A stretch of 64,000 nucleotides of DNA. It comes from Clavibacter michiganensis subsp. tessellarius. GTDB lineage: Bacteria; Actinomycetota; Actinomycetes; Actinomycetales; Microbacteriaceae. The notes below the pieces were generated by a model. The model worked only from the letters and a program-made list of their open reading frames with translations. It did not search any database and was not told the DNA's origin. Made by a program: the position numbers and the translations under genes. Of the stretch, positions 1 through 9,453 are shown in pieces. Numbering within the stretch: position 1 is the stretch's first letter; each line of letters begins with the position of its first letter. The DNA is taken from NCBI RefSeq assembly GCF_021922985.1, contig NZ_CP040788.1:930001-994000 (forward strand), written 5' to 3'.

Positions 1-84
1 CACCCAGTGACGCACGCGGCTCGCGCCGCACCCGCACCACCGGCCGGCGCGCACGCCGCACCGCCGCACCACGAGAGGGAGAGC

Positions 85-819
85 ATGAAAGCCGATCCGA
101 GCGTCCAGAAGGAGCTCCTCGACCTGCAGGAGATCGACACCCGTCTCACGCACCTGCGCGGCCGCCTCGCGCAGCTCCCGCAGCTGAAGCAGATCGACGC
201 GCTGCAGCGCGAGATGGACGGCGTCCGCCGTCGCCTCGCCGAGCGCACGGGCGTGGTCGAGGACGCGCAGACGGAGCTCGCGCGGATCGAGTCCGACGTG
301 GCCGTCGTGCAGGCGCGGATGGACCGCGACCGCAGCCGCATCGAGGCGGGCGGCAGCTCCAAGGACGTGCAGGCGCTGGAGCGCGAGCTCGAGTCGCTGC
401 TGCGTCGCCGCGGCAACCTCGAGGAGGTCGAGCTGGAGGTCATGCAGCGGCTCGAGGAGGCCCAGGCCGCGCAGGCCGAGGTGGCCGTGGAGCGCGACGC
501 CCTCGGGGAGCGGATCGCCACCCTCGAGGCGGAGCGCGATGCCGCGGCCCTCGAGCTGCGCGTGCAGGCCGAGCAGGCGCAGGACGACCGCGACGCGCTC
601 GCCCCGCGGTTCCCCGCCGACCTCCTCGCGCTCTACGAGAAGCAGCGCGCCCGCTACGGCGTGGGCGCCGCGATGCTCCACCGCGGCATCTCGCTCGGCA
701 GCAACATCGCGCTCCACCAGAGCGACCTCGACGCGCTCCGCAAGCGCGCGCCCGACGACGTCGTCATCGACCCCGAGAGCAACGCGATCCTCGTGCGCAC
801 CGACGAGTCCGGCCTCTAG
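85..819 (+). CDS. DUF164/CT398-like coiled-coil protein with degenerate zinc ribbon
   Basis: This 244-residue protein is almost entirely a long Glu/Arg/Ala-rich coiled coil (about residues 5-185) followed by a short C-terminal domain. That layout matches the C4-type zinc-ribbon family (DUF164, zf-RING_7), whose function is poorly known. The family's C-terminal domain normally carries two CxxC pairs; here the matching stretch (GISLGSNIALH ... DVVIDPESNAILVRTDESGL) has no cysteine, so zinc binding is probably lost. The start is the ATG at 85 because a GAGAGGGAGAG ribosome-binding sequence lies just upstream; the frame is open further upstream but that part is Ala/Pro-rich and unlike the family. 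It lies just upstream of rnpB on the same strand. Confidence 0.85.
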   Translation: MKADPSVQKELLDLQEIDTRLTHLRGRLAQLPQLKQIDALQREMDGVRRRLAERTGVVEDAQTELARIESDVAVVQARMDRDRSRIEAGGSSKDVQALERELESLLRRRGNLEEVELEVMQRLEEAQAAQAEVAVERDALGERIATLEAERDAAALELRVQAEQAQDDRDALAPRFPADLLALYEKQRARYGVGAAMLHRGISLGSNIALHQSDLDALRKRAPDDVVIDPESNAILVRTDESGL

Positions 820-844
820 GGGCGTCGCCCGCGGGCGCCTGCCC

Positions 845-850
845 TAGACT
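845..850 (+). promoter_or_regulatory. -10 element of rnpB
   Basis: TAGACT ends 8 nt before the predicted 5' end of the RNase P RNA, the spacing expected between a -10 box and a transcription start. No convincing -35 is visible. The same TAGNNT type precedes many genes in this window. Confidence 0.6.
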
Positions 851-858
851 CGTCCCGC

Positions 859-1240
859 GGATGGGTCGGCAAGACGGTCGCGCCGCGGAGGAGCCCGAGA
901 GGGCGAGACCGCGTCGAGGAACGTCCGGGCTCCGCAGAGCAGGGCGGTGGGTAACACCCACCCGGGGCGACCCGCGAGACAGTGCAACAGAGAGCAGACC
1001 GCCCGTCGCGCGAGCGGCGGGTGAGGGTGAAACGGCGGTGTAAGAGACCACCAGCGGCCCGAGTGATCGGGTCGGCTATGCAAACCTCGCCCGGAGCAAG
1101 GTCGAACAGGGGACGCACAGGCTGCTCGTCCAGTCCCCGGGTAGACCGCTGGAGGGCTGCGGTGACGCAGCTCCGAGATAGATGGCCGTCCATGGTGCCT
1201 CGGCACCGGGACAGAACCCGGCGTATCAGCCGGCCCATCC
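859..1240 (+). ncRNA. rnpB: RNase P RNA (bacterial type A)
   Basis: This is the catalytic RNA of RNase P, which removes 5' leaders from pre-tRNAs. The diagnostic conserved block GAGGAACGTCCGGGCTCC is at 916-933, followed by the GGTGGGTAACACCCACC hairpin, the GACAGTGCAACAGAGAGCAGACC-type core near 979-1001, and the 3' block ACAGAACCCGGCGTATC (1211-1227). The ends are set by helix P1: GGATGGGTCGGC (859-870) pairs with GCCGGCCCATCC (1229-1240) with one G-U pair. The roughly 382-nt length fits actinobacterial type A RNAs. A TAGACT -10 box sits 8 nt upstream and a terminator hairpin follows. Exact mature ends may differ by a few bases. Confidence 0.95.
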
Positions 1241-1254
1241 GCACCCCGCACGGA

Positions 1255-1289
1255 GAAGCGGCCGGGACCCCTGGGGATCCGGCCGCTTC
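1255..1289. terminator. Bidirectional terminator between rnpB and ppgK
   Basis: An 11-bp perfect stem (GAAGCGGCCGG pairing with CCGGCCGCTTC) lies between the RNase P RNA and the convergent ppgK stop codon, so it can serve both. Confidence 0.75.
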
Positions 1290-1312
1290 CGTCGTCTAGG
1301 CGATGCCGCGCG

Positions 1313-2134
1313 TCAGTCCTCGGGCTTCGTCTTGTCCACGAGCTCGGCGGCGGGGGCGTGCGTGCTCGCGCCGACCGCGTGCGCGGCCAGGGCCGCCGCG
1401 CCCATGATGCCCGCGTTGTTGCGGAGCTCCGCCGGCACGATGGGCGTGCGCAGGCGCAGCAGCGGCAGGAAGTGCTTGTGGTTCTTGGAGACGCCGCCGC
1501 CCACGATGAAGAGCTCCGGCCACATCAGCTTCTCGAGCTGGCCGTAGTAGACCTGCAGACGCGCCGCCCACCGCTTCCAGTTGAGGTGCGCGCGCTCCTT
1601 GGCGGCGTACGAGGCGCGGCGCTCGAAGTCGCGCCGACCCGCCACGTCCATGTGGCCGAGCTCCGCGTTCGGGATGAGGACGCCGTCGTGGATGAGGGCC
1701 GTGCCGATGCCGGTGCCGAGCGTGGTCATGATGACGAGGCCGCGCACGTCCTTGGCCGCGCCGTAGCGGGCCTCGGCGTAGCCGGCCGCGTCGGCGTCGT
1801 TGACGAAGGTGATCTCGAGGCCCAGGCGCTCCTCGAACAGCTTCTCGGCCTCCAGGCCGATCCAGGTGGGGGAGACGTTCGCGGCCGACATGGTCGTGCC
1901 GTGCACGATCGCCGCGGGGAAGCAGACGCCCAGCGGCGTGCCCGCCGGGACCTCGCCGAGCGCCTCGATGATCTGCTTCACGGTGGCGACGATGTCCTCG
2001 GGCTCGCCGCCCTGCGGCGTCGGGAGCTTCACGCGCTCGCTGCGCAGCTCGCCGGTCGCGACGTCCACGATGGCGCCCTTGATCCCCGTGCCGCCGATGT
2101 CGATGCCGATTGCGGTCGTCGCGTCCTCGCTCAT
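1313..2134 (-). CDS. ppgK: Polyphosphate glucokinase (ROK family)
   Basis: This enzyme phosphorylates glucose to glucose-6-phosphate using polyphosphate (or ATP) in the cytoplasm. The 273-residue length is typical. The N-terminal phosphate-binding motif DIGGTGIKG is at residues 12-20, the catalytic-Asp region VNDADAAGYAEARYG is near residue 115, and the second nucleotide-binding motif TLGTGIGTALI follows. The CxCGxxGC zinc motif of other ROK kinases is absent, as expected for the polyphosphate glucokinase branch. The start ATG lies 7 nt after a TAGGGT -10 box, suggesting a leaderless message. It converges on rnpB. The call is by motif recognition and is secure at family level. Confidence 0.93.
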   Translation of the reverse strand: MSEDATTAIGIDIGGTGIKGAIVDVATGELRSERVKLPTPQGGEPEDIVATVKQIIEALGEVPAGTPLGVCFPAAIVHGTTMSAANVSPTWIGLEAEKLFEERLGLEITFVNDADAAGYAEARYGAAKDVRGLVIMTTLGTGIGTALIHDGVLIPNAELGHMDVAGRRDFERRASYAAKERAHLNWKRWAARLQVYYGQLEKLMWPELFIVGGGVSKNHKHFLPLLRLRTPIVPAELRNNAGIMGAAALAAHAVGASTHAPAAELVDKTKPED

Positions 2135-2141
2135 GCAAGCG

Positions 2142-2147
2142 ACCCTA
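2142..2147 (-). promoter_or_regulatory. -10 element of ppgK (leaderless)
   Basis: TAGGGT on the minus strand, separated from the ppgK ATG by 7 nt, so transcription would begin at or next to the start codon. No Shine-Dalgarno sequence is present. Confidence 0.55.
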
Positions 2148-2195
2148 CCGGCTCGTCCGACCGCGTCCCGCCCGGCCGGCGGGCTCCCGCGGGCC

Positions 2196-2201
2196 TAGCA
2201 T
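2196..2201 (+). promoter_or_regulatory. -10 element of the SPOR-like gene (leaderless)
   Basis: TAGCAT ends 7 nt before the ATG at 2209; no Shine-Dalgarno sequence lies between. Confidence 0.5.
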
Positions 2202-2208
2202 CGGCAGC

Positions 2209-2391
2209 ATGAGCGACAGCGACGAGCAGTACTGGTACGACGACCGCACGGGCGAGGTGGAGAAGGGGATGCTGTCCCCGGGCGTCCACCGCATCGGCCC
2301 GTTCGCCACCGCGGAGGAGGCCGCCGCCGCGCCGCAGCGCCTGCGCGAGCGCTCCGAGCAGTGGGCCGCCGAGGAGCGCGACGCCGACTGA
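2209..2391 (+). CDS. Small SPOR-like hypothetical protein
   Basis: A 60-residue acidic protein beginning MSDSDEQYWYDDRTGEVEKG. The layout (Tyr/Trp-rich start, a central GVHRIGPFATAEEAAAAPQ, then charged residues) resembles small actinobacterial proteins annotated as SPOR-domain-like; the GPFATAEEA piece is like one half of a SPOR repeat. Function is not known. The start is chosen because an in-frame upstream extension has no family resemblance and because the ATG follows a -10 box at leaderless spacing. It converges on panB with only 5 nt between the stop codons. Confidence 0.7.
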   Translation: MSDSDEQYWYDDRTGEVEKGMLSPGVHRIGPFATAEEAAAAPQRLRERSEQWAAEERDAD

Positions 2392-2396
2392 CGGCG

Positions 2397-3266
2397 TCAG
2401 TCGGAGTAGCTCTCCGCCTCCGACGGGAACGCGCCCGCGACGACGTCGTCCCGGTAGCGCGTGGCGGCGTCGAGCAGCACCCGGCGCATGTCCGCGTAGC
2501 GGCGCACGAAGCGGGGGACCCGCCCCGAGGTGAGACCGGCGAAGTCGGTCCACACGAGGATCTGCCCGTCGGTGCCGCGGCCGGCGCCGATGCCGATGGT
2601 CGGGATCCGCAGCTCGGCCGTGACGCGCCGCGCGATCTCCTGCGGCACCATCTCCAGCACGACCGCGAACGCGCCCGCGTCCTCGACGGCGCGCGCGTCG
2701 GCGAGCAGCGCCTCGGCCGCGTCGCCCCGGCCCTGGATGATGTGCCCGCCCAGGCCGTGCTCGCTCTGCGGGGTGAAGCCGACGTGGCCCATCACGGGGA
2801 TGCCGGAGGAGACGACCCGGCGGATCTGCTCGGCGCTCCGCACGCCGCCCTCGAGCTTCACGGCGTGGGCGCGCGCCTCCTTCATGAACCGCACCGAGGT
2901 GGCGAGCGCCTGGTCGGGCCCCGACTCGTAGGAGCCGAAGGGCAGGTCGGCGACGACCAGCGCGCGCTGGGCGGATGCGGCGACGGCGCGCGCCAGCGGG
3001 AGGAGCTCGTCGACCGTGACGGGCACGGTGGTGTCGTAGCCGAGCACGGTGTTGCCGGCCGAGTCGCCGACGAGCAGGAAGTCGATGCCGGCCTCGTCGA
3101 AGACGCCCGCGGTGAGCATGTCGTAGCTCGTGAGCCCGGTGATCTTGAGGCCCTGCTCCTTGGCCCGGGCGAAGTGGCGGACGCGCACGCGCTTCGGGGC
3201 CGCCGAGGGCTCGGACGGGAGGCGGGCGGGCTCGGGCGGGGTGACGGCAGCGTCGGGGCTCTGCAT
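2397..3266 (-). CDS. panB: 3-methyl-2-oxobutanoate hydroxymethyltransferase (ketopantoate hydroxymethyltransferase)
   Basis: PanB transfers a hydroxymethyl group from 5,10-methylene-tetrahydrofolate to alpha-ketoisovalerate, the first committed step of pantothenate and CoA synthesis. The 289-residue protein has an actinobacterial N-terminal extension of about 30 residues. It then shows the family signatures: [18 protein letters not shown] (metal-binding Asp), [17 protein letters not shown], the EMVPQEIA region with the catalytic Glu, and IGIGAG near the C-terminus. The ATG lies 7 nt downstream of a TAGACT -10 box, so the message is probably leaderless. No other pantothenate gene adjoins it. 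Confidence 0.95.
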   Translation of the reverse strand: MQSPDAAVTPPEPARLPSEPSAAPKRVRVRHFARAKEQGLKITGLTSYDMLTAGVFDEAGIDFLLVGDSAGNTVLGYDTTVPVTVDELLPLARAVAASAQRALVVADLPFGSYESGPDQALATSVRFMKEARAHAVKLEGGVRSAEQIRRVVSSGIPVMGHVGFTPQSEHGLGGHIIQGRGDAAEALLADARAVEDAGAFAVVLEMVPQEIARRVTAELRIPTIGIGAGRGTDGQILVWTDFAGLTSGRVPRFVRRYADMRRVLLDAATRYRDDVVAGAFPSEAESYSD

Positions 3267-3273
3267 GTCCGCG

Positions 3274-3279
3274 AGTCTA
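3274..3279 (-). promoter_or_regulatory. -10 element of panB (leaderless)
   Basis: TAGACT on the minus strand ends 7 nt before the panB ATG; no Shine-Dalgarno sequence is visible. Confidence 0.55.
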
Positions 3280-3351
3280 CGGGCGGGCCCCGCCGCGATC
3301 CGCGCCGCCCCTGGTCAGCCGGTAGGTTGGACACCGACGAGAGGGTGGTGG

Positions 3352-4689
3352 ATGGACAAGCAGCGTGACTTCGTCCTACGGACGATCGAGGAGCGCGGGA
3401 TCAAGTTCGTGCGCCTGTGGTTCACCGACGTGACCGGCACCCTGAAGTCGGTCGCGATCGCCCCGGCCGAGGTCGAGGGCGCGTTCGCGGAGGGCCTCGG
3501 GTTCGACGGCTCCGCCATCGAGGGCCTCACCCGCTCGTACGAGGCCGACATGCTCGCCCACCCGGATCCGACGACGTTCCAGATCCTCCCGTGGCGCGGC
3601 GAGATCGACCCCACCGCGCGCATGTTCTGCGACATCTCCACGCCCGACGGGCAGCCGGCCATCGCCGACCCGCGCAACGTCCTCAAGCGCACGCTGGAGA
3701 AGGCGGCCGACCGCGGCTTCACCTTCTACACGCACCCCGAGATCGAGTTCTACCTGCTCAAGTCGAGCGAGTTCGGCGTCGACGGCCCGGAGCCGGTCGA
3801 CGCGGCGGGCTACTTCGACAACGTCCCCGGCGGCACGGCGCACGACTTCCGCCGCCGCTCGGTGCGGATGCTCGAGGACCTCGGCATCTCGGTCGAGTTC
3901 AGCCACCACGAGGCGGGGCCCGGCCAGAACGAGATCGACCTCCGCTACGCCGACGCGCTCACCACGGCCGACAACATCATGACCTTCCGCACGGTCATCA
4001 AGGAGGTTGCGATCGAGCAGGGCGTCTACGCGACGTTCATGCCGAAGCCCCTGGCGCACCAGCCGGGCAGCGGCATGCACACGCACATGTCGCTGTTCGA
4101 GGGCGACGTCAACGCGTTCTACGCGTCGGGCGCCGAGTACCAGCTGTCCACGATCGGGCGGCAGTTCATCGCCGGCCTGCTCAAGCACGCCCCCGAGATC
4201 ACGGCGGTCACCAACCAGTTCGTGAACTCCTACAAGCGCCTCTGGGGCGGCGGCGAGGCCCCGAGCTTCGTCACGTGGGGCCACAACAACCGCTCCGCGC
4301 TCGTCCGCGTCCCGCTGTACAAGCCGAACAAGGGCAACAGCTCCCGCGTCGAGTACCGCGCCATCGACTCCGCCGCGAACCCGTACCTCTCGTTCTCGCT
4401 CATGCTGGCCGCGGGCCTCAAGGGCATCGAGGAGGGCTACGAGCTCCCCGCCGAGGCCGAGGACAACGTCTGGAGCCTGAGCGACGCCGAGCGTCGCGCC
4501 CTGGGCTACGCGCCGCTGCCGTCGAGCCTCGACCACGCGATCCAGCTCATGGAGCGCTCGGAGCTCGTCGCCGAGACGCTGGGGGAGCAGGTGTTCAACT
4601 ACGTCCTGCTCAACAAGCGGCAGGAGTGGCGCGACTACCGCGCCCAGGTGACGCCGTACGAGCTGCGCTCGAACCTCGAGATGCTCTGA
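3352..4689 (+). CDS. glnA2: Glutamine synthetase family protein, GlnA2-type
   Basis: This 445-residue type I glutamine synthetase homologue would condense glutamate and ammonia, or act on another amine or glutamate substrate. Family motifs are present: DGSAIEGL, the ATP-binding KPLAHQPGSGMHTHMSLF, and the glutamate-binding NSYKRLWGGGEAP. It is about 30 residues shorter than GlnA1 further along and fits the actinobacterial GlnA2 group that sits next to glnE. The region equivalent to the adenylylation loop reads EGYELPAEAED, a weaker match than in GlnA1, so control by GlnE is uncertain. The ATG at 3352 has a GAGAGGG ribosome-binding site 6 nt upstream and a TAGGTT box at 3322. It lies 58 nt before glnE on the same strand. 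Confidence 0.9.
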   Translation: MDKQRDFVLRTIEERGIKFVRLWFTDVTGTLKSVAIAPAEVEGAFAEGLGFDGSAIEGLTRSYEADMLAHPDPTTFQILPWRGEIDPTARMFCDISTPDGQPAIADPRNVLKRTLEKAADRGFTFYTHPEIEFYLLKSSEFGVDGPEPVDAAGYFDNVPGGTAHDFRRRSVRMLEDLGISVEFSHHEAGPGQNEIDLRYADALTTADNIMTFRTVIKEVAIEQGVYATFMPKPLAHQPGSGMHTHMSLFEGDVNAFYASGAEYQLSTIGRQFIAGLLKHAPEITAVTNQFVNSYKRLWGGGEAPSFVTWGHNNRSALVRVPLYKPNKGNSSRVEYRAIDSAANPYLSFSLMLAAGLKGIEEGYELPAEAEDNVWSLSDAERRALGYAPLPSSLDHAIQLMERSELVAETLGEQVFNYVLLNKRQEWRDYRAQVTPYELRSNLEML

Positions 4690-4747
4690 CGCGGATCCGC
4701 GCCCGACGCACCCGCACCGACATCCGACGACGAGGCCGGAGCCCCCG

Positions 4748-7700
4748 ATGAGACGCGGACAGACCCTGACCGGCGCGCTCGCGCGCGCCGGATTCGCCCG
4801 GCTCAGCGAGGTGGGAGCCGCGCTGGCGGAGGCGGCGGACCTCTCGGGGTGGGCCGAGGCCGACCTCGTGGAGGCGCTGACCCCGAGCGCGGACCCCGAC
4901 GCGGCGCTCGACGCGCTCGTCCGGCTGCTCCGCATCGACCCGGAGCGCACCCGCGCGGTCCTCGGCGACGGCGACGCGCGGCACCGGCTGGCCCGGGTGC
5001 TCGGATCCTCCGCGGGCCTCGCCGACTTCCTCGCGCGGCACCCGGCCGAGCTCGACGGGTTCGCCCGTCCGCTCGCCCACCTGCCGGCTCCTGGCGACGT
5101 CCGCGACGTGCTGCTCCGGTCCGTCGGCGCGGTCGAGGGCGTCGCGGCGACCACCGGAGCGGAGGCGCGCGCGGCGCTCCGCATCCGGTACCGCGCGCTC
5201 GTGGCGCGCGTCGCCGCCTGGGACCTCGTGCACCCGGACCCGCTCGTCGCGGTCCGCCCCGTCACGGCCGCCCTGGCCGACCTCGCCGGCGCCGCCCTCG
5301 AGGCGTCGCTCGCCGTGGCGCGCGCCGAGCTGTCCTCGCCCGGCACCTTCGGGCGCGCGCGTCCCGAGGAGATCGCGGCGACCCGGCTCGCCGTCATCGG
5401 CATGGGCAAGGCGGGGGCGCGCGAGCTGAACTACGTGAGCGACGTGGACGTCATCTTCGTGGCCGAGGCCGCGCTCGACGCCGACGGCGAGCCCGTCATC
5501 GAGCCCCATCGGGCGGTCGAGCTCGCGACGCGGCTCGCCGTGCTCACCATGCGCGGGATCGACGAGCACGAGGTCGAGCCGGCGCTCTGGGAGGTGGACG
5601 CCAACCTCCGCCCCGAGGGCAAGGCGGGCGCGCTCGTCCGCACCCTCGACTCGCACCTGGCCTACTACGACCGGTGGGCCAAGGACTGGGAGTTCCAGGC
5701 GCTGCTGAAGGCACGGCCGCTCGCCGGCGACGCCGAGCTGGGGGACCGGTACGCCGCCGCGGTCGCGCCGCTCGTCTGGTCGAGCGCCTCCCGCGAGGGC
5801 TTCGTCGGGCAGGTCCAGCGGATGCGCACGCGCGTCACCGACAACATCCCCGCCGACCAGCTGCACCAGCAGATCAAGCTCGGGCCGGGCGGCATCCGCG
5901 ACATCGAGTTCACGGTGCAGCTCCTGCAGCTGGTGCACGGCCAGACCGACGAGGAGGTGCGGCAGCGCGGCACCCTGCCCGCGCTCGTCGCCCTCGCCGA
6001 CGCCGGCTACATCGGCCGCGTCGAGGCCGGCGACTTCGCACGCGACTACCGCTACCTGCGCCTGCTCGAGCACCGCCTGCAGCTCGAGCGCCTGCATCGC
6101 ACGCACCTCATGCCCGTCGACGAGGAGCGCCTGCGCGCCCTCGCGCGCAGCACGGGCCTCGACGGGCGCGCGGAGGAGCTCGTCGCGCGGTGGACGGCCA
6201 CCAAGACGCGCGTCCGCACGCTGCACGAGCGCCTCTTCTACCGACCGCTGCTCGCGGCCGTGGCGTCGCTGCCGGAGGAGACCCTCGCCCTCACGAGCGA
6301 CCAGGCGGCGGCGCGCCTCTCGGCCATCGGGTTCGTCGACGCGCGCGGCGCCCTCGGCCACATCCGCGCGCTCTCCCAGGGCGTCTCGCGGAGCTCCGCC
6401 ATCCAGCGCCACCTCCTGCCCGTGCTGCTGCAGTGGTTCGCCGACGGCCCGGATCCGGACCACGGACTCCTCGCGTTCCGCCGGCTCAGCGAGGCGCTGG
6501 GCGAGGCGACGTGGTTCCTCCGGATGCTGCGGGACTCGGCGGGTGCGGCGCAGAGGCTCACGCAGGTGCTGTCGGGATCCCGCTACGTCTCGGAGCTCCT
6601 CGACCGCGTCCCCGAGGCCGCCGCCTGGCTCGCCCGCGACGAGGACCTCCGCCCCCGCTCCCGGGCGGCGCTCGACGAGGAGGCCCTCGCCACGGTCAAC
6701 CGCCACCCCACGGCCGACGCAGCGGCCGCGGCGCTGCGCACGCTGCGGCGCCGCGAGGTCCTGCGCCTCGCGATCGGCGCCATCGTGGGCGTCACGCACG
6801 TCGAGACCCTCGGGCCGTCGCTCGCGGCCATCACCACGGTCACCCTGCGCGGGGTGATGCGCGCCATCCGCCGGGAGGACGGGCCCTGGCCCGAGTACGC
6901 CGTGGTCGCCATGGGGCGCTACGGCGGGGCGGAGCTCGGTTTCGGGTCCGACGCCGATGTCATGCACGTGTACCGCCCGATCGCCGGCATGGACCCCGAC
7001 CTCGCGCAGCGCCGGGCCCAGCTCATCTCCTCGGAGCTGACGCGGCTCACCGAGGACTCGCGCCTGCCGCTCGACCTCGACACGGGCCTCCGCCCCGAGG
7101 GGCGCAACGGGCCCGTCGTCCGGTCGTTCGCCTCGTATCGCGCCTACTACGAGCGCTGGTCGCTCACCTGGGAGGCCCAGGCCCTGCTGCGGGCCCGCGG
7201 CGTGGTCGGCGACAGCGGCCTCATCGCGGACTTCACGGAGCTCGCCGACCGGATCCGGTACCCGTCCGCCATCGGCGAGGCCGACGTGCGGGAGATCAAG
7301 CGCATCAAGGCGCGCGTGGAGAACGAGCGCCTGCCGCAGGGCGCGGACCCGACGCGTCACCTCAAGCTCGGCCGCGGCTCCCTGAGCGACGTCGAGTGGC
7401 TCGTCCAGTTGCTGCAGCTGCAGCACGCGCACCGGCACCCGGCCCTGCGCACGCCGACGACCCTCGGCGCCCTGGACGCGGCGGTCGAGGCCGGGCTCGT
7501 GGAGGCCGAGGACGCGGGTCGGCTGCGGGACGCCTGGCTGCTCGCGTCCCGCGTGCGATCGGCGATGACCCTCTGGACGAACCGCACGGCCGACGTCCTC
7601 CCGGCGGACCGCGCGGCGCTCGACGCCATCGCCCGCCTGCTGGAGTACCCGCCCGGATCCGCGTCGGTCCTCGAGGAGGAGTACCTCGGGGTCACGCGCC

Positions 7701-7768
7701 GGTCGCGCGCGGTGTTCGAGCGGCTCTTCTACGGGCTCGACGACCGCGTCGACCCCCTCGGGTCCTGA
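4748..7768 (+). CDS. glnE: Bifunctional glutamine-synthetase adenylyltransferase/deadenylase
   Basis: GlnE switches glutamine synthetase activity by adding or removing AMP on a tyrosine of GlnA. The 1006-residue protein has the expected duplicated architecture. The N-terminal deadenylase nucleotidyltransferase domain has GxGKAGARELNYVSDVDV near residue 217 followed by the RPEGKAGALVRT/YYDRWAKDWEFQALLKAR block. The C-terminal adenylyltransferase domain has MGRYGGAELGFGSDADV near residue 720 followed by RPEGRNGPVVRS/YYERWSLTWEAQALLRAR. Both active-site G-S/D-x-D motifs are intact. It stands between glnA2 (same strand, 58 nt) and the convergent glnA1, its likely target. A shared terminator follows. 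Confidence 0.97.
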   Translation: MRRGQTLTGALARAGFARLSEVGAALAEAADLSGWAEADLVEALTPSADPDAALDALVRLLRIDPERTRAVLGDGDARHRLARVLGSSAGLADFLARHPAELDGFARPLAHLPAPGDVRDVLLRSVGAVEGVAATTGAEARAALRIRYRALVARVAAWDLVHPDPLVAVRPVTAALADLAGAALEASLAVARAELSSPGTFGRARPEEIAATRLAVIGMGKAGARELNYVSDVDVIFVAEAALDADGEPVIEPHRAVELATRLAVLTMRGIDEHEVEPALWEVDANLRPEGKAGALVRTLDSHLAYYDRWAKDWEFQALLKARPLAGDAELGDRYAAAVAPLVWSSASREGFVGQVQRMRTRVTDNIPADQLHQQIKLGPGGIRDIEFTVQLLQLVHGQTDEEVRQRGTLPALVALADAGYIGRVEAGDFARDYRYLRLLEHRLQLERLHRTHLMPVDEERLRALARSTGLDGRAEELVARWTATKTRVRTLHERLFYRPLLAAVASLPEETLALTSDQAAARLSAIGFVDARGALGHIRALSQGVSRSSAIQRHLLPVLLQWFADGPDPDHGLLAFRRLSEALGEATWFLRMLRDSAGAAQRLTQVLSGSRYVSELLDRVPEAAAWLARDEDLRPRSRAALDEEALATVNRHPTADAAAAALRTLRRREVLRLAIGAIVGVTHVETLGPSLAAITTVTLRGVMRAIRREDGPWPEYAVVAMGRYGGAELGFGSDADVMHVYRPIAGMDPDLAQRRAQLISSELTRLTEDSRLPLDLDTGLRPEGRNGPVVRSFASYRAYYERWSLTWEAQALLRARGVVGDSGLIADFTELADRIRYPSAIGEADVREIKRIKARVENERLPQGADPTRHLKLGRGSLSDVEWLVQLLQLQHAHRHPALRTPTTLGALDAAVEAGLVEAEDAGRLRDAWLLASRVRSAMTLWTNRTADVLPADRAALDAIARLLEYPPGSASVLEEEYLGVTRRSRAVFERLFYGLDDRVDPLGS

Positions 7769-7890
7769 GGCCGCATCGGCCCCGCGGGTCCTGACGCCGA
7801 GGCACGGCGCCCGCGCGAACGCCGAGCCGCCGTCCACGACGCCATCACCATCGCCATCGCCATCGACTTCGCGGACCCTCCTGCACGACG

Positions 7891-7922
7891 ACGGGCCGCC
7901 CTCCCGGAGGAGGACGGCCCGT
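7891..7922. terminator. Bidirectional terminator between glnE and glnA1
   Basis: A hairpin with an ACGGGCCG/CGGCCCGT outer stem and a CCCTCC/GGAGG inner part lies between two convergent genes. Confidence 0.65.
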
Positions 7923-7956
7923 GCGTCATTCGCCCCGCTGCGGGGCGCCGGCGGGA

Positions 7957-9381
7957 TCAGACGCCGTAGTACAGCTCGAACTCGAACGGGTGCGGGCGCT
8001 GCGCGAGGGGCTTGATCTCCATCTCGCGCTTGTACTCGATCCACGTCTCGATGAGGTCGGGCGTGAACACGTTGCCGGCCGTGAGGAACTCGTGGTCGGC
8101 CTCGAGCGCCTCGAGGGCGGCTCCGAGCGACGCGGGCACCTGCGGGATGTTCTTCGCCTCCTCGGGCGGGAGCTCGTAGAGGTCCTTGTCGACGGGCTCG
8201 TGCGGCTCGATGCGGTTCTTGATGCCGTCGATGCCGGCCATGAGCTGCGCGGCGAACGCGAGGTACGGGTTGCTCGACGCGTCGGGCGCGCGGAACTCGA
8301 TGCGCTTCGCCTTCGGGTTCGTGCCCGTGATGGGGATGCGGATCGACGCCGAGCGGTTGCCCGCCGAGTACACGAGGTTGACGGGCGCCTCGAAGCCGGG
8401 GACGAGGCGGTGGTACGAGTTCACCGTCGGGTTCGTGAACGCGAGGATGGCGGGCGCGTGCTTGAGGATGCCGCCGATGTACCAGCGCGCGACATCCGAC
8501 AGCCCGCCGTAGCCGGCCTCGTCGTAGAACAGCGGCTTGCCGTCGTTCCAGAGCGACTGGTGCGTGTGCATGCCCGAGCCGTTGTCGCCGAACAGCGGCT
8601 TCGGCATGAACGTGGCCGTCTTGCCCCACTGCTCGGCCGTGTTCTTGACGATGTACTTGAACTTCAGGATGTCGTCCGCCGCGTGCACCATGGTGTCGAA
8701 GCGGTAGTTGATCTCGGCCTGGCCGCCCGTGCCCACCTCGTGGTGCGCGCGCTCGAGGATGAGGCCGGCGTCGATCAGCTTGAGGCTGATGTCGTCGCGG
8801 AGGTCGGCCTGCTTGTCGACCGGGCTGACAGGGAAGTAGCCGCCCTTGTAGGGCGTCTTGTTTCCCAGGTTGCCGCCCTCCTCCTCGCGTCCCGAGTTCC
8901 AGGCGCCCTCCTCGGAGTCGACCGAGTAGAAGCTCGTGTGCTGGTTCACCTCGTAGCGGACGTCGTCGAAGATGTAGAACTCGGCCTCGGGCGCGAAGAA
9001 CGCGGTGTCGGCGATGCCGGACGCGGCGAGGAACTTCTCGGCCTTCTTGGCCACCTGGCGCGGGTCGCGGGCGTAGATCTCGCCGTTGCGGGGGTTGTAG
9101 ATGTCGAACACCATGATGAGGGTGCGCTCGATGCGGAACGGGTCGATGTAGGCCGTCGTCACGTCGGGGATGAGCTGCATGTCCGACTCGTGGATGCTCG
9201 CGAAGCCGCGGATGGACGAGCCGTCGAACAGCTGGCCGACGGAGAAGAACTCCTCGTCGACCGTGGACGCGGGGATGTTGAAGTGCTGCTGCACCCCGGG
9301 GAGGTCGGTGAACCGGATATCGAGGAACTTGACGTCGGTGTCCTTGATGAACGCGAGCACCTCGGATGAGTCTCTGAACAT
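7957..9381 (-). CDS. glnA: Glutamine synthetase type I
   Basis: This is the main ammonia-assimilating enzyme (glutamate + NH3 + ATP to glutamine), a cytoplasmic dodecamer. The 474-residue length is standard for GSI-beta. Motifs include FDGSSIRGF near residues 52-60, [18 protein letters not shown], the [18 protein letters not shown] substrate loop, and NRSASIRIP. The adenylylation loop [11 protein letters not shown] carries the target Tyr402, so it should be controlled by the nearby GlnE. The ATG has GGAGA ribosome-binding bases upstream. Two tandem GlnR boxes lie about 70-110 bp upstream, which predicts transcriptional activation under nitrogen limitation. It converges on glnE. Confidence 0.97.
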   Translation of the reverse strand: MFRDSSEVLAFIKDTDVKFLDIRFTDLPGVQQHFNIPASTVDEEFFSVGQLFDGSSIRGFASIHESDMQLIPDVTTAYIDPFRIERTLIMVFDIYNPRNGEIYARDPRQVAKKAEKFLAASGIADTAFFAPEAEFYIFDDVRYEVNQHTSFYSVDSEEGAWNSGREEEGGNLGNKTPYKGGYFPVSPVDKQADLRDDISLKLIDAGLILERAHHEVGTGGQAEINYRFDTMVHAADDILKFKYIVKNTAEQWGKTATFMPKPLFGDNGSGMHTHQSLWNDGKPLFYDEAGYGGLSDVARWYIGGILKHAPAILAFTNPTVNSYHRLVPGFEAPVNLVYSAGNRSASIRIPITGTNPKAKRIEFRAPDASSNPYLAFAAQLMAGIDGIKNRIEPHEPVDKDLYELPPEEAKNIPQVPASLGAALEALEADHEFLTAGNVFTPDLIETWIEYKREMEIKPLAQRPHPFEFELYYGV

Positions 9382-9453
9382 GTGGTGTCTCCAAAAGGGG
9401 GCCGGAGCGGATGAGACTGACGGTTTCAGCCTCTCCGACCCTAGGGGGAAGGG

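Noticed and set aside
1..10. A possible stop (TGA at 8-10) of an upstream gene
   Set aside because: Only two codons are visible, so nothing about the gene can be supported.
4610..9394. A very long open frame on the minus strand opposite glnA2, glnE and part of glnA1
   Set aside because: It has no family resemblance, is extremely Arg/Gly-rich and mirrors the codon bias of the real genes; a typical high-GC antisense artefact.
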